The notes below the pieces were generated by a model, which worked only from the letters and a program-made list of their open reading frames with translations, was not told where the DNA came from and searched no databases. Below, one piece after another: positions 32,890 through 39,573 of a stretch of DNA of 64,000 bases. The stretch comes from Gemmatimonadota bacterium (lineage in GTDB: Bacteria; Gemmatimonadota; Gemmatimonadetes; Gemmatimonadales; Gemmatimonadaceae): positions 186,001 to 250,000 of the forward strand of contig JAQBPX010000002.1 of NCBI GenBank assembly GCA_028287305.1, written 5' to 3'. How positions within the stretch are numbered: the first letter of the stretch is position 1; each line of letters opens with the position of its first letter. The position numbers and the translations under genes are program-made.

Positions 32890-33386
32890 GACCTGTGGCT
32901 CCGCGTCAGGCGGGTGAACACGACCCGGTCGTCACCGGGCGCGTAGAAATCGGTGAGGCGCGCCTGCTCGGCGTATCCCAGCCGCTCGTAGAACGTGCGG
33001 GTGTTGCTGTAGTCGTCGCGCGACGAGGTCTCGATGGCGACCAGCCGCCCCTCGCGCTTCACGATCTCCTGCTCCGCGGCGCGCAGCAGCGCCGCGCCGG
33101 CGCCGGCGCCCTGGGCGTCGGGATGCACGGCGATCCAGTAGAGGTCCCAGCTGCGGTCGGTCTCCGGGGTGGGGCCGAATGCCGCATAGCCGATGAGCGC
33201 GTCGTCCGTTCGCGCGGCAACCAGCAGGTAGTCGGGATCGGGGTCCGCGCGCTGCGCGGCGGCGAGCGCATCGTCCACCACTTCCAGCGCGACGTCGACC
33301 TCGCTCTCGCTGAACGCACGCGTCGCCCTGAGGAGCGACTCGACCGCGGGGCGATCGGCGTGCACGAGGGGACCGACGTCTATCAT
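32886..33386 (-). CDS. GNAT-family N-acetyltransferase
   Basis: A 166-residue GNAT protein. The acetyl-CoA loop is AVHPDAQGAGAGAALLRAAEQE (motif A), preceded by the strand DLYWI and followed by AIETSSRDDYSNTRTFYERLGYAEQARLTDFYAPGDD (motif B, with the conserved Tyr). The partner KamA suggests the substrate could be beta-lysine or a derivative. In the known N-epsilon-acetyl-beta-lysine pathway the partner is AblB, but AblB is clearly longer, so this is not simply AblB. The start is 4 bases from the upstream ligase stop and its end overlaps kamA, so all are co-translated. Confidence 0.85.
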   Translation of the reverse strand: MIDVGPLVHADRPAVESLLRATRAFSESEVDVALEVVDDALAAAQRADPDPDYLLVAARTDDALIGYAAFGPTPETDRSWDLYWIAVHPDAQGAGAGAALLRAAEQEIVKREGRLVAIETSSRDDYSNTRTFYERLGYAEQARLTDFYAPGDDRVVFTRLTRSHRS

Positions 33387-33390
33387 CACG

Positions 33391-34455
33391 TCAGGGCTCC
33401 GGTGCCACGAACAGCTCTGGCTCGCCGCTGGGCAGCGCCACTCCAGACAGCCGTTGCGACTCGTCCCAGCGCGCGCCCGCTTCGCGGCGCGCGCGGTCGC
33501 GCGCCAGCCCCAGCTCACACACGGTGCGGATCATGGCCCCGTACTCGATGCCTGCCACGCGCGCCATGCGCGCCAGGCCGGCGTCGGGGGAGATGTCGGG
33601 ATTCGCGTTCACCTCGAGGATCCACGGCTTCCCCTCGGCGTCGATGCGCATGTCCACGCGGCCGTAGCCGTGCCCGCCCACGATCTTCCACGCCGCGAGC
33701 GCCGTGCGGCGCACCTCGGCGGCGAGCCGGGCCGAAAGGGGAGCGGGGCACTGCGGCAGCGCGCCGAGGTCCTCGTCGGAGCCCTCCTCCCACTTGGAGC
33801 GGTAGGTGATGATGCGCCACTTGCCGCGCGGCATGCCGCTGAAGTCGATCTCGGCGATCGGCAGCACCTGGTCGCCGAGCACGCCCACGTTCACCTCGCG
33901 CCCGTCGATGTAGCGCTGGACGATCACCTCGTCCCACCGCTCGAGCATCGCTTCCAGGCGATCGCCGAGTGCGCGCGTGGTGCGCACCACCGAACGCTGC
34001 TCGATGCCGATGGAGGCATCTTCCGCCGCCGGCTTGCAGATGGCCGGGAACCCCACGCCGGGTGTGAGCTTGCCGCCGGGGCGGATGGTCGCGAAGCGCG
34101 GCACCGGCAGCCCCGACTTCTCCAGCAGCGAGTTCACCACGTGCTTGCGGAGGCAGAGCGCCGTGGTGGCGCTCGAGCTGCCGGTGTACGGGATGCCGAA
34201 GAGCTCGAGCACCGCGATCACCGCCGGCTCGAGCGCGGCGACTCCGTCCACGCCCTCGCACATGTTGAACACGAGGTCCACCTGGGCGCGGCGCAGCTTC
34301 TCGATCCACTTGCCGTCGGGGTGGACCGCGATGCGCAGCACCGCATTGCCTTCCGCGACGAGTGCCGCCTGGATGGCGTCGACCGTACCGAGGATCAGCT
34401 GGTCGGGTACCGTCGCGAACGCCGAGGCGCCGTCGAACAGGATGGCGACCTTCAA
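33391..34455 (-). CDS. D-Ala-D-Ala ligase-like ATP-grasp enzyme (second of pair)
   Basis: A 354-residue ATP-grasp ligase related to Ddl. N-terminal Rossmann-like part (MKVAILFDGASAFATVPDQ; VDLVFNMCEGVDG), ATP-binding strands (GFPAICKPAAEDASIGI; EVIVQRYIDGREVNVGVLG) and the Mg site YGRVDMRIDAEGKPWILEVNANP. The start is TTG (34455-34453), which overlaps the stop of the preceding gene as TTGA; frame and homology leave no better start. Enzymes like this join an acyl-phosphate to an amino group. Two tandem copies beside KamA suggest peptide-bond formation with beta-lysine rather than cell-wall D-Ala-D-Ala synthesis. Confidence 0.87.
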   Translation of the reverse strand: MKVAILFDGASAFATVPDQLILGTVDAIQAALVAEGNAVLRIAVHPDGKWIEKLRRAQVDLVFNMCEGVDGVAALEPAVIAVLELFGIPYTGSSSATTALCLRKHVVNSLLEKSGLPVPRFATIRPGGKLTPGVGFPAICKPAAEDASIGIEQRSVVRTTRALGDRLEAMLERWDEVIVQRYIDGREVNVGVLGDQVLPIAEIDFSGMPRGKWRIITYRSKWEEGSDEDLGALPQCPAPLSARLAAEVRRTALAAWKIVGGHGYGRVDMRIDAEGKPWILEVNANPDISPDAGLARMARVAGIEYGAMIRTVCELGLARDRARREAGARWDESQRLSGVALPSGEPELFVAPEP

Positions 34456-35558
34456 ACTGCGATCCCCAGGCGCTCGGCGGCGTGCCGGGCGCAGCGCTGG
34501 ATCAGGGAGTCGTAGTCGATGCCGGCGGCGCGTGCGGCCTTGGGCAGGCACGAGTTGTCGGCGGGATTGGGCAGGATTCCGGGCAGGGGATTGATCTCGA
34601 CCACGAGCGGATTTCCCGCGGCGTCCAGCCGCACGTCCACGCGCGACCAGTCGCGGCAGCCCACGGCGCGGTAGGCATCGAGCGCGACACCGGCCACTCG
34701 GCGCGCAAGCGCGTCGGGGATGCGAGCCGGGCACTCGAAGATCTCGAGCGGATTCTCGGGTTGGTCCCAGATCCACTTGGCCTCGAAGCCATAGATCGGG
34801 AGGGCGCCCTTCGGCAGCGCGGCGAAGTTCAGGGCGACCAGCGGCAGCACCTCGGCCTGGGCGCCGTTGCCGAGAATTCCGCAGGTGAATTCCGCGCCCG
34901 GAAGGAATTCCTCCACGAGCACGGGCTGCGCGTAGCGCGCGAGCAGCCAGCTGCCCTGGGCGAGCAGCTCCTCGCGCGAACTGACGAAGTTCCGCTCCGT
35001 GATCCCCTTGGACGAGCCTTCCTGCGACGGCTTGAGGAAGAGCGGAAAGGGGAGGGCCACGTCGCGCAGCTGGGCCTCCGTCTCCACGAGGGCGAAGCGC
35101 GCGGTGGGAATCCCGGTGGCGGCCAGGAACTGCTTGGTGCGCGCCTTGTCGAGGCAGAGCGAGAGGGTGAACGGGTCGCTGGCGGAGTAGGGCACGCCGA
35201 GGAACTCGCAGATCGCCGGGACGTGGGCCTCGCGGTTCGGCCCGTAGAGTCCCTCGGCGATGTTGAAGACGAGGTCCGGACGCTCGCGTCGCAGGCGCTC
35301 GGGAAAGTGCTCGTCCGCCTCGAGGCGGATCACGTCACCGAGCGGGGCGAGCGCGGCGGCAACGGCATCGATGGTCTCGATCGTGTCCCACTCGGCGAAC
35401 GCGTCGTCCACGAGCTGGGGCGCCGTCGCCAGGGCCACGCCGTCACGACGTGCGCCTCGACTGGGAGGCTCGTCGTCGGCGTCCGTGTCGAGCGCCGCGG
35501 TGGGCGCGCTGACGGAGAGCTCGGGCTTCTGGTTGTAGGCGAGGGCGATGCGCGTCAT
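34452..35558 (-). CDS. D-Ala-D-Ala ligase-like ATP-grasp enzyme (first of pair)
   Basis: A 368-residue Ddl-related ATP-grasp enzyme and the first gene of the operon. It has RPDLVFNIAEG, the GVPYSASDPFTLSLCLDKARTK region, KPSQEGSSKGI (ATP-binding loop, close to the KPxxEGSSxG of Ddl), VLVEEFLPGAEFTCGILG and DWSRVDVRLDAAGNPLVVEINPLPGILP (Mg-binding E-x-N, close to Ddl). Residues 12-45 are an acidic, disordered insertion (TDADDEPPSRGARRDG) not usual in Ddl. It is more Ddl-like than its partner, from which it has clearly diverged. A promoter candidate lies 47 bases upstream. Confidence 0.88.
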   Translation of the reverse strand: MTRIALAYNQKPELSVSAPTAALDTDADDEPPSRGARRDGVALATAPQLVDDAFAEWDTIETIDAVAAALAPLGDVIRLEADEHFPERLRRERPDLVFNIAEGLYGPNREAHVPAICEFLGVPYSASDPFTLSLCLDKARTKQFLAATGIPTARFALVETEAQLRDVALPFPLFLKPSQEGSSKGITERNFVSSREELLAQGSWLLARYAQPVLVEEFLPGAEFTCGILGNGAQAEVLPLVALNFAALPKGALPIYGFEAKWIWDQPENPLEIFECPARIPDALARRVAGVALDAYRAVGCRDWSRVDVRLDAAGNPLVVEINPLPGILPNPADNSCLPKAARAAGIDYDSLIQRCARHAAERLGIAV

Positions 35559-35604
35559 GCAGTGTGACGGCGGGGCAATTCAGGTGCCAATCAGGATGCG
35601 CGGC

Positions 35605-35633
35605 AAGATAGGAAAATTTATTTGGTATCGCAA
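35605..35633 (-). promoter_or_regulatory. Candidate sigma70-type promoter of the ligase-KamA operon
   Basis: On the minus strand, TTGCGA (35633-35628), a 17-base AT-rich spacer and TATCTT (35610-35605) match the -35/-10 layout (four of six bases each). This is one of the few AT-rich patches in the window. It sits just after the thyX stop and leaves a leader of about 45 bases before the first ATP-grasp ATG, so the operon need not depend on thyX transcription. Confidence 0.5.
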
Positions 35634-35649
35634 TGAGAAAAAACGCGCG

Positions 35650-36405
35650 TCAGACCTTGTGGTATCCCACGCGCGCCGCCTCGCGACGATCCTCGGCGAC
35701 GTAGACCTCGAAGTCCGAGAAGAACGCCGGCGCTTCCTGCTGCAGCACGCGCAGCACCATCACCGCCATGCGGCGAATTTCCTGCTCCGCGCCCTCGCCC
35801 GAGCGGAGCTCGAGCATCGTGCGCCAGGCGCGCGCATTCCCGGTGACCACGATCTTGGTCTCGGTGGAATTGGGCAGCACGCCGCGCGCCGCCTCGCGCG
35901 CCATCTTCCGGCGATGGACCTTGTCGGTGACCCATCCGTACCGATCCATCAGCTGCTCCACCAGCGCGACGTAGGCCGCCTGCGCGCCTTCGATCTGCGA
36001 GCGCCAGGCCGTCTCGAGCGCCTCGTCGCCGATGATGGCGGGCGGCACCACGAAGCTCGCCTTGGATTCGTCCACGTAGCGCTGTGACAGCTGCGAGTAG
36101 GCGAACCCGGCGCGGTGACGCACGAGCTCGTGGGTGAGCGAGCGGCTGATCCCCTCGATCAGCAGCGAGTAGTTCGCGTGCTCGAGCACGCTGCCGTGGC
36201 CCTGCTTCTTGATGTTCTCGAGGTACTCGCGCGTCTCGCGCTTCGCCGGATTGTGCTGGCTCATGTAGCAGAGGCGCCCGGCGAATTCGGCCAGGCGCTC
36301 GCCGTCGGTGCCCTCACCCATCCACTCCACGGGCAGGTGCCCGGGCGTCGCGAAGGAGGGGCGCGAGAGGACGGTGACGACGGGGTCGGTGTAGAACTGC
36401 GGCAT
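35650..36405 (-). CDS. thyX: FAD-dependent thymidylate synthase ThyX
   Basis: A 251-residue flavoprotein that methylates dUMP to dTMP using methylene-tetrahydrofolate and NADPH. The ThyX motif is R96-H-R98 followed by S107 (RHR-x8-S form, AGFAYSQLSQRY). Other family parts are GHGSVLEHANYSLLIEG and TGNARAWRTMLELRSGEGAEQEIR. No thyA is in the window. It has its own start 38 bases downstream of the FAD oxidase stop on the same strand, so it may be transcribed with it. Confidence 0.96.
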   Translation of the reverse strand: MPQFYTDPVVTVLSRPSFATPGHLPVEWMGEGTDGERLAEFAGRLCYMSQHNPAKRETREYLENIKKQGHGSVLEHANYSLLIEGISRSLTHELVRHRAGFAYSQLSQRYVDESKASFVVPPAIIGDEALETAWRSQIEGAQAAYVALVEQLMDRYGWVTDKVHRRKMAREAARGVLPNSTETKIVVTGNARAWRTMLELRSGEGAEQEIRRMAVMVLRVLQQEAPAFFSDFEVYVAEDRREAARVGYHKV

Positions 36406-36443
36406 GAGTGCTGGGCTCGGGGCGGGCGGCGCGCGCGACGGGG

Positions 36444-38102
36444 CTACGCCGGGGTGACCAAACTTACCTCTTCCTCGGCCAGCAACTCCAGCCTAGGCCG
36501 ATCATAGGCACGATCGCGCTCGATGCGGGCGAGCACGCGACGCGCGGCATCGGGCAGGGCGGCGAGCGACGGGTCGTACTTCACCGCGCCGATCGAGCTG
36601 GCGGTGCCGGCCGGAACCTTTACGCCAGGATTGAGGATCCCCGCCGGGTCGAAGGCGTGCTTGACGCTCGCGAACCGCGCGATGACGTCGGGAGTCCACA
36701 CGCGACCGAGGAGCGGGGTGCGGAGGCGGCCGTCGCCGTGCTCCCCGGTGAGCGTCCCACCCAGGCGGGCCGCGAGGGAGGTCACGTCATCGAGCAGCGC
36801 GACCACGCGCTCACGCCAGTCTGCGCGCGAGAGGTCCACCAGCGGATTCACGTGGACGTGCGCGTCGCCCGCGTGGCCGAAGATCACGCCGCGCATCTCC
36901 TGCCGCTCGAGTGCCTGGCGCACGCCCAACACGTACTCGGCCAGCCGCCCCGGGGGCACCGCGCCGTCCTCGACGAACTGCATCGAGCGCAGGGAGGGGT
37001 CGAGGCGAGAGAGGATCGGGCTTGCTGCGTGGCGGAGCTCCCACATCTCGACCTCGGTGTCCGAGTCGAGCGCGAGCGTCACCTGCTCCGCGCCCAGGCG
37101 CGCGAGCTCGGCGCCGAGCGCGGAGGCGCGCGCCGAGGCCTCGGCTGCGGTAGAGCCCTCGACTTCCACGAGCAGCACCGACTCGGCGTCAGCCGGCACG
37201 GGCACGTGCGCGCCACCGTCGCGGGCGACGTCGAGGAAGGTGCGGTCGAGGAGCTCACAGGCAACGGCGCCGGCGTGGCTCGACGCGATGGCGGCGGGCA
37301 CCGCGGCCTGTGACGACCCGAACGCGGCGAGGATGCTGGCGGTGGCCCCGGCCACGGGAATGAGCGAAAGCTCGACGCTCGTGATGAAGGCCAGGCTGCC
37401 CTCGCTCCCCACGATCAGGTCAACCAGGTCGCCGCTGTCGGACCACGCTGCGATGCCGTAGCCCGAGGAGTCCTTGCGCACGCCAGCGTGGACGGATGGG
37501 TCCGTGCGTTCGACTGCCGAGAGTGACGGGGCGACGGTGGTGAGGAATCGCTCCAGCGCGGGGATGCCGTCGGGAGCGGGCACGCCTCGCTCGAGCCGGC
37601 CCGTGGAACCGTCGCCGAAGACGCATTCCACGGCATGCACCCAGCGCCGCACCGAGCCGAAGGCCAGGGTGTGCGCGCCGGCGGCGTTGCAGGCAACCAT
37701 GCCGCCCACCGTGCAGAAGCGGCCGCTGGAGGGATCCACCGGGAAGCGCAGTCCCGACTGCCGGGCTGCGTCGTCCACGTCGTTGCGAAGCGCGCCCGGG
37801 CCCACGCGGATGCGACGGGTTTCGAGGTCCACCGATTCGATCGAACGCCACCTGCTCACGTCCACGATCACGCCGTCGCCCACCGCGCCGCCCGACATGC
37901 TGCTTCCGGAGCCGCGCGGGATGAGCGGGACGTTCGCACCGCTCGCCCATTTCACGAGAAGCGAGAGGTCGCCCACGTCGACGGGGATCGCCACCGCGCG
38001 CGGTTGCACGCGCGCGATCCCCGCGGCCTCGGAATACACCGCGAGCGCCGCGTGATCAGTGCGGAAGGTGCCTCGAAAGCCCTGCGGGGCGAGCAGCGTC
38101 AC
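36444..38102 (-). CDS. FAD-linked oxidase (GlcD/D-lactate dehydrogenase-like)
   Basis: A 552-residue flavin oxidoreductase. The N-terminal PCMH FAD-binding domain has PLIPRGSGSSMSGGAVGDGVIVD and GRFCTVGGMVACNAAGAHTLAFGSVR. The C-terminal FAD-oxidase domain has FGHAGDAHVHVNP and TLTGEHGDGR. This is the set seen in GlcD, D-lactate and D-2-hydroxyglutarate dehydrogenases, which oxidise 2-hydroxy acids and pass electrons to quinone or cytochrome. No 4Fe-4S domain is fused and no glcE/glcF genes are adjacent. The substrate is not determined. The gene starts divergent from the squalene/phytoene synthase. Confidence 0.88.
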   Translation of the reverse strand: MTLLAPQGFRGTFRTDHAALAVYSEAAGIARVQPRAVAIPVDVGDLSLLVKWASGANVPLIPRGSGSSMSGGAVGDGVIVDVSRWRSIESVDLETRRIRVGPGALRNDVDDAARQSGLRFPVDPSSGRFCTVGGMVACNAAGAHTLAFGSVRRWVHAVECVFGDGSTGRLERGVPAPDGIPALERFLTTVAPSLSAVERTDPSVHAGVRKDSSGYGIAAWSDSGDLVDLIVGSEGSLAFITSVELSLIPVAGATASILAAFGSSQAAVPAAIASSHAGAVACELLDRTFLDVARDGGAHVPVPADAESVLLVEVEGSTAAEASARASALGAELARLGAEQVTLALDSDTEVEMWELRHAASPILSRLDPSLRSMQFVEDGAVPPGRLAEYVLGVRQALERQEMRGVIFGHAGDAHVHVNPLVDLSRADWRERVVALLDDVTSLAARLGGTLTGEHGDGRLRTPLLGRVWTPDVIARFASVKHAFDPAGILNPGVKVPAGTASSIGAVKYDPSLAALPDAARRVLARIERDRAYDRPRLELLAEEEVSLVTPA

Positions 38103-38194
38103 GCGGCGGTAGTCCGGGGGGTGAGCGGCCGGTAGCTTTGTGGAGCGGGGAAGTCCCTCGCGAAGTCTAATCGCGATGGAGCGAGGGCAGTCGG

Positions 38195-39256
38195 GTGGCC
38201 GAGCGGGGCGATGCGAACGGGGCGGGCGACACGCCCGAGGCGGCGAGGCGATTCGCGCGGGAAATCCTTCCGGCGGTCTCGCGCACCTTCGCGCTCAGCA
38301 TCAGGATGCTGCCCGGCCCCCTGGGTGATGCGGTGCTCGCGGCGTACCTCCTCTGCCGGATCGCCGACACGGTCGAGGATGATCCAGTGCTGCCCGCGGA
38401 CCACAAGGCGCGACTGCTGGATCGCCTTGCCGCCTGCTTCGACGCTCCGGGCACTGCCGCCGCGTTCGCGAGCGAGGCGAGCATCCTCTCGGGCGACGAG
38501 GCGCACCTGCGCCTGGTGTCGCGCAGTGCGCTGGTCTTCGCCCTCTACGAGTCACTGCCGGTGGGCACGCAGCGCCACGTGCGGAAGTGGGTCTGCGAGA
38601 TGATCGTGGGGATGCGGAAGTTCGTGCTGCTCTACCCGCGCGGCATCCGCATCCAGACGCTGGAGGAGTACAAGGAGTACTGCTACTACGTGGCGGGCAC
38701 CGTGGGCTACATGCTCACCGACCTCTGGCACGAGCACGCGCCGAGCATCGACGACGCGCTCTACTCCGCCCTGCGCGAGCGCAGCCGCGCGTTCGCCGAG
38801 GCGCTGCAGACGGTGAACATCCTCAAGGACGTCGCCGTGGATGCGGAGAAGGAGAACTCCATCTACGTGCCGCAGCAGCTGCTCCAGGCGCATGGCAGCA
38901 GCCACGCTGCGCTGCTGTCACCCGACCTCGCGCGGGAGACGCGGGAGGCGATGACGTCGCTGGTGGAGCTGGCGTGGTCGGACCTCGAGCAGGCGCGGAT
39001 CTACCTGCTGGCGATACCGAGGCGGGCGTGGCCGATTCGGGCGTTCTGCGTGCTGCCGCTCTTGTTCGCGTACGCCACGCTGCGCGACTTCACGCGCCTG
39101 GCGGCCGCGCCAGCGGACCGGCGAGTGGTGAAGATCACGCGCGCCGAGGTGAAGTCGCTCACGCTGCTGGGGATGATGGGGATCATGAGCAACAGCGCGC
39201 TCGACCGGCTGATCCGGAGGTCGGCGAAGAAGAAGCTTGAGTTGAGGTGGGTGTAG
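38195..39256 (+). CDS. Squalene/phytoene synthase-family enzyme
   Basis: A 353-residue trans-prenyltransferase that couples two prenyl diphosphates head to head. The first Mg motif is D58-T-V-E-D62 (YLLCRIADTVEDD) and the second is NILKD212-VAVD216. YCYYVAGTVGYMLTDLW at about 162-178 resembles squalene synthases more than phytoene synthases, so squalene or a C30 carotenoid precursor is likely. The start is GTG 38195 with GAGGG upstream. The C-terminal stretch (LLGMMGIMS...RRSAKKKLELRWV) is hydrophobic then basic, possibly membrane-associating. No other isoprenoid genes are nearby. Confidence 0.87.
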   Translation: MAERGDANGAGDTPEAARRFAREILPAVSRTFALSIRMLPGPLGDAVLAAYLLCRIADTVEDDPVLPADHKARLLDRLAACFDAPGTAAAFASEASILSGDEAHLRLVSRSALVFALYESLPVGTQRHVRKWVCEMIVGMRKFVLLYPRGIRIQTLEEYKEYCYYVAGTVGYMLTDLWHEHAPSIDDALYSALRERSRAFAEALQTVNILKDVAVDAEKENSIYVPQQLLQAHGSSHAALLSPDLARETREAMTSLVELAWSDLEQARIYLLAIPRRAWPIRAFCVLPLLFAYATLRDFTRLAAAPADRRVVKITRAEVKSLTLLGMMGIMSNSALDRLIRRSAKKKLELRWV

Positions 39257-39573
39257 GGGCTGGCTCCGGTGCGCTCCACACGTACGGATCTCTCGGCGTA
39301 CCGGCGTCCTTGGGGGCACTACGCACGCTGATAGCCGCTGAACGGCAACTGAAGATGGCCGCCGCACGGCAACTACAACTGATTCTTTGAAAACAGCACA
39401 CCAGTCGGAGTTCGAACCCTGACTATTCTGCTGTTACCAAGGGAAGTTGCAGTCATCTGCCGTTGCAGTGTCTGCCGTTGCAGTTCAGCGGCCATTCGCG
39501 TGCGTAGTTCCCCAGCTGCAACCGTTACGCCTCACGAACCTCTACGTGTGGAGCGCAACAAAGCCCGGCAAGA
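39257..39573. repeat. Intergenic region of nested inverted word repeats
   Basis: 317 bases between convergent genes with no ORF. gccgctgaac (39334-39343) is inverted as gttcagcggc (39483-39492). Between them the words acggcaact, tgccgttgcag and caactacaactg recur in both orientations (for example ctgccgttgcagtgtctgccgttgcag near 39458-39484), so the region can fold into a long imperfect cruciform. The 16-mer acggcaactacaactg (39366-39381) is repeated exactly at 47053-47068. Probably a terminator built from a genome-specific repeat. Confidence 0.7.

Noticed and set aside
32886-33386. Naming the GNAT gene ablB (beta-lysine acetyltransferase)
   Set aside because: Tempting because of kamA, but AblB proteins are clearly longer than 166 residues and no AblB-specific region is seen. 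Only the GNAT family is supported.
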